Source: Thermohalobaculum sp039180675
GTDB taxonomy: Bacteria > Pseudomonadota > Alphaproteobacteria > Rhodobacterales > Rhodobacteraceae
Direction of reading: 5' to 3'
Assembly (NCBI GenBank): GCA_039180675.1
Contig: JBCDDC010000022.1
Coordinates: 16,566-80,565 of the forward strand
Length of the DNA stretch: 64,000 bases
How positions within the stretch are numbered: position 1 is the stretch's first letter; each line of letters opens with the position of its first letter. The notes under the pieces are model-generated. The model saw nothing but the letters and a program-made list of their open reading frames with translations. It was not told the origin of the DNA and searched no databases. Positions 50,464-59,485 of this stretch are shown piece after piece. Both the position numbers and the translations under genes were made by a program.

Positions 50464-51073
50464 CGACGGCCTGCATGAGGCCAGCGAGCGCGCGGGTCTC
50501 CATCCCCGGTGTGCCGCCCGCAGCGATGACGGCGGCGGCCCCACTCCGCGCCTCGGCGGAGCGGTTCTGGTTCAGCTTGAAGGTGCTCTCCACCCCCGCG
50601 ATGCTCATGGAGACGGGCAGGATCTGGCGCATCATCTTGTCCATGACACCTGGCGTCATCTTGTGATGCGTCCAGACGGGTTTCGGCAGCTCGGTCTCGA
50701 AGCGTTCGGAGAGGCGTTCGAGGTGGGAGAGGAGGGTGTCCGGGTCGGCAAGCCTCAACTCTCCGGTCAGGTGGACCGCGATGTAATTCCAGGTCGGCAC
50801 TTTGTCCTCCTCGCCATACCAGTCGGGCGAGACGTAGGCGTCGGGCCCGGAGACGATCAGCTTGGTCTGCAATGCCCCGTCCCGCAACGCCCGGGCGAGC
50901 GGGTTGGAGCGGACCAGATGCGCCTCGATCCCGCCCGCGCCGAAGATGAACGGCACGTGGGCCGCCAGCACCTCGCCCCCGACCGCCGAGGTCAGGATGC
51001 CAAACCCCCGCCCCTCGGCAAAGGTGAGGGCCGTGTCGATTTCGGTCCGGCGGAATGCTGGGTTCGGATGCAT
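50456..51073 (-). CDS. PaiB-like FMN-binding protein
   Basis: 205 aa from the ATG at 51073 (MHPNPAFR). It matches the FMN_bind_2/PaiB family, with HVPFIFGAGGIEAHLVRSNP, YVSPDWYGEEDKVPTWNYIA, and KLNQNRSAEARSGA at the C-terminus. PaiB of Bacillus affects sporulation and protease genes next to the acetyltransferase PaiA. Here too a GNAT gene is directly downstream with an overlap, so the pair may be a functional equivalent. The flavin-binding split-barrel fold is inferred from family membership. Confidence 0.88.
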   Translation of the reverse strand: MHPNPAFRRTEIDTALTFAEGRGFGILTSAVGGEVLAAHVPFIFGAGGIEAHLVRSNPLARALRDGALQTKLIVSGPDAYVSPDWYGEEDKVPTWNYIAVHLTGELRLADPDTLLSHLERLSERFETELPKPVWTHHKMTPGVMDKMMRQILPVSMSIAGVESTFKLNQNRSAEARSGAAAVIAAGGTPGMETRALAGLMQAVDD

Positions 51074-51125
51074 GAGCGACCTCGCATGGACAATGTGCCC
51101 ACCTGCGCCCTGCCACGACGGTTCG

Positions 51126-52217
51126 TCAAGGGCCAGAGGGCGCGGAAGCGAGGCTGATCGCCAGGAGTTCCGTACTGTGGACGATTTCGATGCGGACGTC
51201 GTCGCCCGCGGCGATATCGAGTGTGGTTCCGAAGGGGTGGAATTTGTTGCCCCAGCTCGATCCCGGATCGTCGCTGGAGAGCACGGTTCCGCAGGGAAAG
51301 CGCAGGCCGATCCATTGCTCGATGCCAGCGGCGGTGCCTGCATTGGTTGCTGTGAGCGTCATCTCGCGGCCGCTCTCCATTGCGAGCTTGTCTTCGAGCA
51401 GGTCGAAGGAGAGGAGGTCTTGCGGGGTCGAGAGGCGGGAGCCGCCGGCCTGACCCTCGATTATCGGGGCACCCGCTTCGATCTGGTGGAGGGGCGAGAG
51501 GTCGAAGCCCATGACCTGCGCCCGGTCGGGGCCGAACTTCGTCAGATCGCCGGAGAGCGCGCCCTCGATCCAGAGCCGCTCCGGCAGGAGCAATGCGTCC
51601 GGGGTGAGAAGTTCGCGGCGCGCGTGGGCGATGCTGGGCAGCACGCCCTCATCGAGCAGATCGGCGGACAGGATCTCATGGATCAGAAGATCGGCGAGGC
51701 GGGGCAGGTCCTCACCGATCTTGACGGCCGAGGAGTGCCGGTGGAGCACCGTGACCCGGTCCGCGAGCCCGTTTCGGGCGACGCATTCCCGGGCGATCTT
51801 CGCCATGATCGGATTGCCCTCGATCGTGTAGACATGCGCTGCTCCCGCGCGGGCTGCCATCATTGCGAGAAGACCGGTGCCCGCACCGATCTCGAGCACC
51901 AGCATGCCGGGCTTGACCGACGCCTCGATCGCACGCCGATACGCGGTGTTCCGGCCATGGTCGTGGACGATGTTCCAGTGCCAGTTAGGCACCAGTGAAT
52001 AGAGCAGCGGGTCGGTCTCCGCCCAGACCACGCGATCGCGCGGAAAGAGCTGCCGAAGCTCGGCGGCGGCCTGCGCACGGGCCACCAGGGAGACACTGCG
52101 AGGCGCCTCGATCAAAAGCCGTGCGAGCGTGCGGCCCGATTTGTCCTGAATCAGGGCAGCGTCGGCTTGGTCGCGGAGATCTGGCGGGAAGTTCAGACTG
52201 TCGAGATCGATATGCAT
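51126..52217 (-). CDS. PRMT7-like protein arginine methyltransferase homologue
   Basis: 363-aa class I SAM methyltransferase. The SAM-binding motif is VLEIGAGTGLLAMMAARAG, then YTIEGNPIMAKIA as the acidic post-II loop. LLIHEILSADLLDEGVLPS aligns with the double-Glu loop of eukaryotic PRMT7, with both Glu kept, and SIAHARRELLTPDALLLPER continues the match. IEQWIGLRFPCGTVL corresponds to the strand after the barrel, where PRMT7 has a Trp-Trp motif. Eukaryotic relatives monomethylate arginine in RxR sites. In bacteria the substrate is unknown. It lies between the PaiB-like and sulfotransferase genes. Confidence 0.8.
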   Translation of the reverse strand: MHIDLDSLNFPPDLRDQADAALIQDKSGRTLARLLIEAPRSVSLVARAQAAAELRQLFPRDRVVWAETDPLLYSLVPNWHWNIVHDHGRNTAYRRAIEASVKPGMLVLEIGAGTGLLAMMAARAGAAHVYTIEGNPIMAKIARECVARNGLADRVTVLHRHSSAVKIGEDLPRLADLLIHEILSADLLDEGVLPSIAHARRELLTPDALLLPERLWIEGALSGDLTKFGPDRAQVMGFDLSPLHQIEAGAPIIEGQAGGSRLSTPQDLLSFDLLEDKLAMESGREMTLTATNAGTAAGIEQWIGLRFPCGTVLSSDDPGSSWGNKFHPFGTTLDIAAGDDVRIEIVHSTELLAISLASAPSGP

Positions 52218-52286
52218 GATGGGAACTCGTGGCGTATGAGGGCTGGAGGCGTCAGGCGCCGAGCCGAGTGAGGTGGTCGGGTGGCG

Positions 52287-53117
52287 TCAGGCATATTTGA
52301 GAAAGCCCATGACCTCGCCGTGGTCCGCCCGCACCCGGTCGACCACATGGCCGGGCAGCACGTCCTGCCACTGGTTCTTCTTGCCGGAGCGGAAGAAGCG
52401 CGCCTGAACCTCGGAGCGTTCGCCGAAGCCCTGCTCGGCCTCCTGCCGGCTGAGGGTCTCGAAACCGCTCGCGTCGATGGCCTTCGCAAGCCGGGCCTTG
52501 TCGAGCGGCGCGCCCATGACCTCGAGCGCGGAGGCGAAGCTCTTCTCCGGGTGGTCCAGCATGTCCTCGTAGCGCAGGATGCGGGTCGAGATGCCCTGCC
52601 CGCCCAGCCAGGATTTCACATGGGTGGACCAGGAGCCGAGGAAATGCAGCGTCTGCCGGTCGGACCCGGGCGAGACGTTGCGCGGGTCGGCGATGTTGGA
52701 GGCCGCCTGCTCGAACCCGTGGCCCATGTGATCTGCGTAGGAGATCAGCATGTCGAGCGGGTTGCGCACCAGATAGACCGCGGCCTTGCTGAGCGCGACT
52801 GGGATGACCTCCACCCCCGCCACTTCGCCCCGCGCGTTGTGGGTTTTCACGAGGGTCGGCTTCGGGCGTTTGGCCAGCGAGGCCAGGTATGTCTGGCGCG
52901 CGCGGTAGATCTCGGGCGCCTCAAGCTCCCGATGATCGCGGCCCGCGATTTCGGAGATCTTGCCCGCGTTGCAATCGACCTCGGTCAGCTTGCCGAGATC
53001 GCTGAGCGGCAGCGGCGTCTCGCCGCCGATGAAATAGTTGGTAAGGAAGGCCCGCAGCCAGGTGTTCCCGGACTTCGGGTAGGACGCGAGCCAGATCAGA
53101 TTACGGTGAGAGGCCAA
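52287..53117 (-). CDS. PAPS-dependent sulfotransferase family protein
   Basis: 276 aa. The 5'-phosphosulfate loop LASYPKSGNTWLRAFL is at the N-terminus, and the 3'-phosphate motif AVYLVRNPLDMLISYADH is mid-sequence; a VKTHNA segment corresponds to the catalytic His region. It should transfer sulfate from PAPS to a hydroxyl or amine on a small molecule or glycan, releasing PAP that CysQ (15410-16210) could remove. The start is TTG at 53117, just before LIWLASYPKS, as no ATG is available. It is 69 bases upstream of the PRMT7-like gene. Confidence 0.87.
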   Translation of the reverse strand: MASHRNLIWLASYPKSGNTWLRAFLTNYFIGGETPLPLSDLGKLTEVDCNAGKISEIAGRDHRELEAPEIYRARQTYLASLAKRPKPTLVKTHNARGEVAGVEVIPVALSKAAVYLVRNPLDMLISYADHMGHGFEQAASNIADPRNVSPGSDRQTLHFLGSWSTHVKSWLGGQGISTRILRYEDMLDHPEKSFASALEVMGAPLDKARLAKAIDASGFETLSRQEAEQGFGERSEVQARFFRSGKKNQWQDVLPGHVVDRVRADHGEVMGFLKYA

Positions 53118-53156
53118 GCCGGTGCCTGCGGGTCGAGGAATGCCTTGCGCGACCTA

Positions 53157-53831
53157 TCAGCCGGGGGTCGCGATCTGCAAGACCTCTCGGGTGAAGACAT
53201 CCATGACCAGCACCTCGCGGCCGACGCGGACATAGGTGGTGCCGCTGTCGGGCTCGGGCAGGTCGAACCTGCGCCAGTCAAGGGTCACGACGGGCTCGCG
53301 CCGGGGAACCCGGTCGCCGACCGCGTAGCTGAGATCGGACCGCCCGGGGATGCGCGCACGCTCGAACCGGGGGCCACGCGGGTCGGGCGGTGGCGGCGGG
53401 GTGACCTCGACCACCTCCTCAGGCGGCTCAGGCGGCGGCGCGGGCGGCTTGACGATGACCACCGTCTCCTCGCGCGGCGTGAAATCGCAACAGAAGGTTC
53501 CGAAGAACGGTCTGCGTTTGGGGAATTTCTCTTTGGGCTTGTAGACATCGTGCCCGCCCTTGAGCCCGCGCCCGGTAGATTTGTAGCGGTTGTGGAATCC
53601 GTGGCCCCGGTTGCCGAGCGACCCGCGGATCGAGGCCGACCCCTTGGAGTTGGAGACCGAGAACCCGCCGCGGACCTTGCCGCCAACGCTGCCGCGGCCA
53701 ATCGAAATGCCACCGGAGACGCCGCCCGAGACCGAGCGCGTCTGCGTCACGGCATCTGCGCCAAAGGCCCGATCAGCGGTGGCCAGGGGCACCAAAAGGC
53801 CGGTTACGAGTAGGACGACGGGAAAACGCAT
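53157..53831 (-). CDS. Exported RcnB-like protein with Gly- and Pro-rich segments
   Basis: 224 aa from the ATG at 53831, chosen because AAGGAG lies 8 bases upstream; an earlier ATG at 53852 reads through that site. A signal peptide (FPVVLLVTGLLVPLATA) is followed by a Gly/Ser-rich region with repeated SGGVSGGISIGRGSVGGKV pattern, then a Pro/Glu-rich linker with FGTFCCDFTPREETV. The last 40 residues, including TTYVRVGREVLVMDVFTREV, resemble the RcnB periplasmic family linked to Ni/Co homeostasis and envelope stress. The function in this organism is not known. Confidence 0.7.
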   Translation of the reverse strand: MRFPVVLLVTGLLVPLATADRAFGADAVTQTRSVSGGVSGGISIGRGSVGGKVRGGFSVSNSKGSASIRGSLGNRGHGFHNRYKSTGRGLKGGHDVYKPKEKFPKRRPFFGTFCCDFTPREETVVIVKPPAPPPEPPEEVVEVTPPPPPDPRGPRFERARIPGRSDLSYAVGDRVPRREPVVTLDWRRFDLPEPDSGTTYVRVGREVLVMDVFTREVLQIATPG

Positions 53832-54040
53832 TCCGAATGCTCCTTTCCTCATAGAATACTCCTCTTCCGCCTCGCTTACAAATCACGGCCAAGCCAGCGC
53901 GCGGTTTTACGCATTGGATTCCACCGGTCGCTGGGCTAGGCGTGGCGATGGGTCATAGCCGGTTCGAGGGTATCTGGGTGCTTTGCCCCCTCTGCCGCCG
54001 AGCTATTCTGTGCCCCGCGCGCTTTCACGGAGGTGCCTGA

Positions 54041-56266
54041 ATGCCCATCGACCCGCCAGCAGCCGCACGCGAACCCGCCCTCCAGGAACGGCTCGAAGCC
54101 GCCTATGCCGCCAAGGGTGAGGAGTATGAGCCGCGGACGCATCTCAAGGGCGAAGATGGCGCGGCGAAATACATCAACCGGCTGATCCTGGAGCCGTCTC
54201 CCTACCTCATCCAGCACGCCCACAATCCCGTTGACTGGCACCCGTGGGGCGAGGAGGCGATGGAGCGGGCGCGGGAGGAAGGCAAGCCGATCTTCCTCTC
54301 CGTCGGCTATGCGACCTGCCACTGGTGCCACGTGATGGAGGAGGAAAGCTTTGACGATGAGCAGGTCGCGGCGCTCCTGAATGCGCATTTCATCCCGGTT
54401 AAGCTCGACCGCGAGCAGCGCCCGGATCTGGATCAGATCTACATCACCGCAACCCAGTTGCAGCAGGGTCACGCGGGCTGGCCGAACTCCGTCTGGCTGC
54501 TGCCGGACGGGCGCCCCTTCCACACCGGGACGTATTTCCCGAAGCATCAGTTCATGGGGATCCTGCAGGCGGTGGCGGACACCTGGGCGACGCCGGCGAA
54601 ACGCCCGGAGATCGAGAAGGTGGCGGAGCAGATCGCGGCCGCGATCCAGCGCCAGCAGGCGGCCAGGCTGATGAGCTCGCCGCCGCCGGGGCCGGAGCAT
54701 TTCAACGCGGCTGTGGCGCAGTTGGCGAATATGCACAACGACCGCTTTGGCGGGTTCAGCGAGTCGCAGCAGTTCCCGCAGGAGGGTTTCCTCCTGTTCC
54801 TGCTGGACCAATGGCGGCGGCTCGGCGAGGAGGCAGCACTCGCGGTGGCGACCGCGACGCTCGATGCGATCGCCCATGGCGGGATCCACGACCACCTCGG
54901 CGGCGGGTTCCACCGCTATACCGTCGATCCGAACTGGCGGACCCCGCATTTCGAGAAGATGCTCTACAATCAGGGCCAGCTCGCGCGGGCCTTCATCGAG
55001 GGCTGGGAGGCGACGGGCAACGCCGCCTATGCCCGCGCCGCGAAGCGCACCTTTGCCTATGTCGCGCGGGATATGACCGATCCGGAGGGCGCGTTCTATT
55101 CCGCCGAGGATGCGGACAGCCTCGACCCGCGGGGGGTTCTGGAAGAAGGCGCGTTCTACGTGATTGCCCCGGAGGTCGCCCGCGAGGTGCTGCCGGATGA
55201 CGCCGATTTCGCGATCGAGACCCTGGGTCTCGGCGAGCATGCCACCATCGAAGCCGGGCCTGTGGTGCATCTGACGCCCGGGGCGGCGGTCGACTATGAC
55301 CGGCTCGATCCGGTGCTGGAGGCGCTGCGGCTCCACCGCGACCGGCGGCCACGCCCGCTGCGCGATGAAAAGATCATCGCGGGGTGGAACGGGCTGATGA
55401 TCCGCGCACTTGCCGAGGGGGCGGTTGCGTTCGAGACGCCGGAGTACGCCGAGATGGCAGCAAAGGCGGGCGACGTGCTCTGGAGCCGTCTTTGGGCCGG
55501 CGATCATTTCTATCGCCTCTGGGCCGGGGGCGCGGCGCTTGAGGAGGGCGCGCTTGAGGATTACGCCTGGCTCGGGCTCGGCTATCTCGCGCTGTTCGAG
55601 GCGACCGGCGACGCGGTCTGGTGCGACCGTGCGGCAAAACTGGCCGCCGCGACACTTGCCCGGTTCGATGACGGTGCGGGCCGCCTGAAAATGGCCGCCA
55701 ATGACGGGCCGATGGGGCCGGTCTACGACTCCGCCGATAGCGCGACCCCGGCGGGGGAAAGCTCCGCCATCGAGTTCCTCGGCCGCACGGCGGATCTGAC
55801 ACAGGATGCGCAGCTCAGCATCCGTGCCGAAGAACTGCGCGCCGCGATCTCCGCGCCGATGACAGAGGTGCCGCTGCTGCGGCCCGAGGGGATCATCGGT
55901 TCGCGCATCCTCGACGAGGGTACCTCGACCCTGCGCCGGACGCTCGCGCAAGGCACGCTCGGCGCCCATCTGACGTTGACGGGCGCGTTGCGGCTCAAGA
56001 TCGCCGAAGGCTGGCATCTGAACGCGGCGGACCCGGGTGGCGAGGGGCTGATCGGCGCCCGGATCGACGGCGCGCGCGCCGCATGGCCCGAGGGTAAGGC
56101 CATCCAACCCGGCTTCAGCGATACGGAGATCCGGGTCTATGAGGGTGAGGTGACGGTTCCCCTTGAAGAGATCACGGGGCCGGTCATGCTGCATGCCCAG
56201 ACCTGTTCCGATACGGTCTGCCTCGAACCCATCACCGCGACATTCCGTTTGCCATCAGGCCGGTAG
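54041..56266 (+). CDS. DUF255/SSP411-type thioredoxin-fold protein with DsbD-alpha-like tail
   Basis: 741 aa from the ATG at 54041, preceded by GGAGG. The N-terminal thioredoxin-like domain (about residues 45-180) has YATCHWCHVMEEESF, the CxxC motif of the YyaL/SPATA20 (DUF255) family. An alpha-helical six-hairpin barrel follows (HLGGGFHRYTVDPNWRTPHF, GGFSESQQFP). The last 110 residues (TGALRLKIAEGWHLNAADPG and LHAQTCSDTVCLEPITATFR) look like the N-terminal immunoglobulin-like domain of DsbD, with a C-x4-C pair. No signal peptide is present. The role is unknown but is likely thiol redox or carbohydrate-related. The C-terminal domain is not part of the minimal family. Confidence 0.82.
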   Translation: MPIDPPAAAREPALQERLEAAYAAKGEEYEPRTHLKGEDGAAKYINRLILEPSPYLIQHAHNPVDWHPWGEEAMERAREEGKPIFLSVGYATCHWCHVMEEESFDDEQVAALLNAHFIPVKLDREQRPDLDQIYITATQLQQGHAGWPNSVWLLPDGRPFHTGTYFPKHQFMGILQAVADTWATPAKRPEIEKVAEQIAAAIQRQQAARLMSSPPPGPEHFNAAVAQLANMHNDRFGGFSESQQFPQEGFLLFLLDQWRRLGEEAALAVATATLDAIAHGGIHDHLGGGFHRYTVDPNWRTPHFEKMLYNQGQLARAFIEGWEATGNAAYARAAKRTFAYVARDMTDPEGAFYSAEDADSLDPRGVLEEGAFYVIAPEVAREVLPDDADFAIETLGLGEHATIEAGPVVHLTPGAAVDYDRLDPVLEALRLHRDRRPRPLRDEKIIAGWNGLMIRALAEGAVAFETPEYAEMAAKAGDVLWSRLWAGDHFYRLWAGGAALEEGALEDYAWLGLGYLALFEATGDAVWCDRAAKLAAATLARFDDGAGRLKMAANDGPMGPVYDSADSATPAGESSAIEFLGRTADLTQDAQLSIRAEELRAAISAPMTEVPLLRPEGIIGSRILDEGTSTLRRTLAQGTLGAHLTLTGALRLKIAEGWHLNAADPGGEGLIGARIDGARAAWPEGKAIQPGFSDTEIRVYEGEVTVPLEEITGPVMLHAQTCSDTVCLEPITATFRLPSGR

Positions 56267-56283
56267 CGAGGCAGAGTTCGGCG

Positions 56284-56682
56284 ATGCGCAGCGCTCTTCT
56301 CCTTACAATTCTCCTCGCCATGCCTGCGGGCGCGCAGGAGATCATGTCGCCCGAGGCGTTCCGGGAATACTCGGAGGGCTTCACGCTCTATTTCGAGCAG
56401 GATGGCGAGCCGTTCGGCACCGAGAGCTTTGGCGAGGGCGGCAGCACGACCTGGCGCTACCGCGACGGCTCATGCATCGAGGGTGTCTGGAAACCCCATG
56501 GCGGGCAGGTGTGCTTTTTCTACGGCGACCAGCAGGGCGTGCTCTGCTGGCGGATGCTGCGCGACGGCGACGACATCATCGCGCGGCTTCTGGGCGAAGC
56601 GGAAAACGCGGGCATGGAACTGAGGATCACGCGGCGGGACAAGAAACCCCTGCTCTGCGGCGACCCGGGGACCGAGCTGTAG
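56284..56682 (+). CDS. Small exported protein, function unknown
   Basis: 132 aa. A signal peptide (ALLLTILLAMPAGAQ) is followed by an acidic domain with FREYSEGFTLYFEQDGEPFG, WRYRDGSCIEGVWKPHGGQV and YGDQQGVLCWRML. Three or four Cys could form disulfides in the periplasm. It resembles small exported proteins that are widespread in Rhodobacteraceae, but I cannot name a family. It is 17 bases downstream of the DUF255 gene and probably in its operon. Confidence 0.75.
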   Translation: MRSALLLTILLAMPAGAQEIMSPEAFREYSEGFTLYFEQDGEPFGTESFGEGGSTTWRYRDGSCIEGVWKPHGGQVCFFYGDQQGVLCWRMLRDGDDIIARLLGEAENAGMELRITRRDKKPLLCGDPGTEL

Positions 56683-56861
56683 GCGGCCCGCCCGGTTCGA
56701 ACTCAGACAATTCTTTCGAACTGAGGCGCCGGATTGAACCCAACCACCGTGACAGGGCCAGGGCGCACCGCTCCCGGCATCCGCGGTTGATTGTAGGCCC
56801 GGGTTCGGGGAGAACTGGCGCGAAGCTTCTCGGCTGAGATGGACTTTTAGGGCGGCGTCCG

Positions 56862-57662
56862 GTGCGCGATCTTGAAAAGCAGGTAAGCAAGTATTTCGCC
56901 CGGTTCTCGGCGGAGCCACCTGCGGAGCAGAACGCGATCGATCTTCTTTCAGGCGCCTGGACGACCGATTTTCCCGGTGTCTCGACCGGGGGCGGCTTCA
57001 ACGGCTGCAATGACGGACGGATCCAGTGGCTGAAGACGCTTTGCGAGCTGAAGGGCAAGAAGGTTCTCGAGCTTGGTCCGCTGGAAGGCGCGCACACCTT
57101 CATGCTGGAGCAGGCGGGTGCGGAGGTGACGGCGATCGAGGCCAATCACGGCGCGTTCCTGCGCTGCCTGATCGCGAAGAATCTTCTGAACATGAAGGCG
57201 CGGTTCCTGCTGGGCGATTTCGAGAAGTTCGATTTCGGGTCCGAGAGGTTCGACCTCCTCGTCGCCTCGGGCGTTCTCTACCACCTCAAGGACCCGGGCG
57301 AATTTCTCAAGTGGGTCTCGCAAGCGGCGGACCGGCTCTTTGTCTGGACACATTACTTCGAGCCCGACACCGACAGGTGGCATCCGAATCTCCAAAAAGC
57401 GATCCGAAAGGGCAAGTGGGAGACGAAGAACGTGATCACGACCCATGTCGACGGTGTCACCGTCAGGCTCGTTCGGCAGAGATACGGCGACTCCCTGGGC
57501 TGGAGCGGGTTCTGCGGCGGAACCGACACGTTTTCCCACTGGATGTTCAGGGAGGATCTGCTGAGTTTGGTCGAGAGGCTTGGCTACAGGGACATCCAGG
57601 TCAATTTCGACCAGGTGGATCACCAGAACGGCCCCGCCTTCGCGTTTTTCGCGGAGAAGTAG
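56862..57662 (+). CDS. Class I SAM-dependent methyltransferase
   Basis: 266 aa from the GTG at 56862. The SAM-binding motif is KVLELGPLEGAHTFMLEQAG, motif II is VTAIEANHGAFLRCL, and FDLLVASGVLYHLKDPGEFL is motif III/post-III. It is a methyltransf_11/23-like enzyme; the substrate is unknown and may be a glycan or lipid. The first six residues (MRDLEK) and 17 of 18 bases at its 5' end are the same as at the start of the following ggt gene. The 178-base gap before it contains no gene that I can see. Confidence 0.82.
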   Translation: MRDLEKQVSKYFARFSAEPPAEQNAIDLLSGAWTTDFPGVSTGGGFNGCNDGRIQWLKTLCELKGKKVLELGPLEGAHTFMLEQAGAEVTAIEANHGAFLRCLIAKNLLNMKARFLLGDFEKFDFGSERFDLLVASGVLYHLKDPGEFLKWVSQAADRLFVWTHYFEPDTDRWHPNLQKAIRKGKWETKNVITTHVDGVTVRLVRQRYGDSLGWSGFCGGTDTFSHWMFREDLLSLVERLGYRDIQVNFDQVDHQNGPAFAFFAEK

Positions 57663-57809
57663 GGGGCGCCTGCCCGATGGGGCGCACCCGGAACTCCCGG
57701 CAGGCGCCTGCCGCCATATCACTGGGTGGAAATGGTGCCCGGGCGGTTTGACGCGCCTGCCCGCGCCGTCTATCAGCGCAGCACCCCTGAAGACGAAAGG
57801 ACCCCGCGC

Positions 57810-59405
57810 ATGCGCGATCTTGAGAAGCCCGGCCGTTCGCCCGCCCATGGGATGACGGCGATGGCCGCGACCTCCCACACGCTGGCCACAAATGCCGCGA
57901 TCGACATCCTGCGCCAGGGCGGGAACGCGATGGATGCGGCGATTGCGGCCTGTGCCGTGCAATGCGTGGTGGAGCCGGGGTCGACCGGGATCGGGGGCGA
58001 CAACTTCTGTCTCTACGCACCGAAGGGCTCGGACCAGATCGTCGCCTTCAACGGCTCTGGTAAGGCACCGACAGGGGCGACCTGTGAATATTTCGCGGGT
58101 CTAGGCATAACCGGAGAGCTGCCGCGCCAGAGCCCGCATTCGGTGGTCGTGCCGGGCGCCGTGGATGCCTGGTGCCGGCTGAACGCCGATCATGGCAAGC
58201 TCTCGATGGCCGAGATCCTGGCGCCCGCGATCGGGTATGCACGCGACGGCTATCCGGTCTCGTCCCGTGTGTCGCGCGACTGGGCGGGCGCGGTCGAGCT
58301 GATGAAGGGTGATGAGAACCTCGCGCGGATCTTCCTGCCCGATGGCGAGGCGCCCAAGGTCGGCTCGGTCCACCGCCAGCCGGAACTGGCGGCGACCATG
58401 CAGGCCATCGCCGAGGGCGGGCGGGACGCTTTCTACACGGGCGAGATCGCCACCGACATGGTGGGCTATCTGCGCGGGATGGGCGGGCTCCACACGATGG
58501 AGGATTTCGCCAATGCCTCCGGCGACTACGTCACGCCGATCTCGGCGGAGTTCCGCGGCCACACGGTCTGGCAGTGCCCGCCGAACGGGCAAGGGGTGAT
58601 CGCGCTCCTGCTCTTGAACATCATGAGCGGAGTGGAGACCGGCGACGACCCCATCGCGACCTCGCGGATCCATGCGGAGATCGAAGCCTGCCGCCTCGCC
58701 TATCGCTCACGGAACATGTATCTCGCCGATCCGGCCTATGCCGAGGTCGATGTCGAGACGCTGTTGTCGCCGGAATACGCCGACCAGCTGCGCAGCCATA
58801 TCGACCCGGACAAGGCGAAGAGCCCGTTTCCGGACCCCGATCTCGTCCGCCACCGCGACACGGTCTACATCGCAGTCGTCGATGGCGAGGGGAACGCATG
58901 CTCCTTCATCAACACGCTGTTCGAAGGCTGGGGCGCGGGCCTCTGCGCCCCGAAATCGGGCGTGGTGCTGACCAACCGGGCGCAGGGCTTCAGCCTCGAC
59001 CCCGCCTCGCCCAACCGGATCGAGCCGGGCAAACGCCCGCTCCACACCATCATCCCGGCGATGGTGACGAAGGGCGGCCGGGCGGTGATGCCCTATGGCG
59101 TCATGGGCGGCGAGTACCAGGCGATGGGGCATATGCAGTTCCTCACCCGGATGTTCGACTACGGCATGGACATCCAGGAGGCGCAGGACGCCCCCCGCTT
59201 CATGGCCGATCCGTTCACCGGAGAGGTCGAGGTCGAGCGCACGGTGCCCGAGGCGATCAGGGGCGAACTCGCCGCGAAGGGCCACACCATCGTGGCACCG
59301 AAGAAACCCATCGGCGGCAGCCAGGCGATCTGGATCGACCAGGAGACCGGCGTCCTGACCGGCGGCTCAGAACCCCGCAAGGACGGCTGCGCGATCGGTT
59401 ACTGA
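57810..59405 (+). CDS. ggt: Gamma-glutamyltransferase family protein
   Basis: 531-aa Ntn hydrolase that cleaves or transfers the gamma-glutamyl group of glutathione and related peptides. The N-terminal AAIDILRQGGNAMDAAIAAC and VEPGSTGIGGDNFCLY are conserved. The nucleophilic Thr at residue 351 is in HRDTVYIAVVDGEGNACSFI, where autocleavage would form the large and small chains. GGEYQAMGHMQF closes the active site. No signal peptide is seen, unlike many GGTs, so it may act in the cytoplasm; the branch is the shorter YwrD-like type. The ATG at 57810 matches homologues, and the longer frame from 57726 does not. Confidence 0.9.
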   Translation: MRDLEKPGRSPAHGMTAMAATSHTLATNAAIDILRQGGNAMDAAIAACAVQCVVEPGSTGIGGDNFCLYAPKGSDQIVAFNGSGKAPTGATCEYFAGLGITGELPRQSPHSVVVPGAVDAWCRLNADHGKLSMAEILAPAIGYARDGYPVSSRVSRDWAGAVELMKGDENLARIFLPDGEAPKVGSVHRQPELAATMQAIAEGGRDAFYTGEIATDMVGYLRGMGGLHTMEDFANASGDYVTPISAEFRGHTVWQCPPNGQGVIALLLLNIMSGVETGDDPIATSRIHAEIEACRLAYRSRNMYLADPAYAEVDVETLLSPEYADQLRSHIDPDKAKSPFPDPDLVRHRDTVYIAVVDGEGNACSFINTLFEGWGAGLCAPKSGVVLTNRAQGFSLDPASPNRIEPGKRPLHTIIPAMVTKGGRAVMPYGVMGGEYQAMGHMQFLTRMFDYGMDIQEAQDAPRFMADPFTGEVEVERTVPEAIRGELAAKGHTIVAPKKPIGGSQAIWIDQETGVLTGGSEPRKDGCAIGY

Positions 59406-59485
59406 GGGAGATGCCCGCGCTGGCGGGTCTTGCCGTGATCCGATAGGCTCGATCCGATTACAGCTGTTTCATCAAGGGCATTGAG

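Noticed and set aside
53936..56194. A 752-codon open frame antisense to the DUF255 gene
   Set aside because: Its translation is low-complexity Arg/His/Asp-rich sequence without family motifs, as expected for the antisense of high-G+C coding DNA; the plus strand has a ribosome site and conserved domains.
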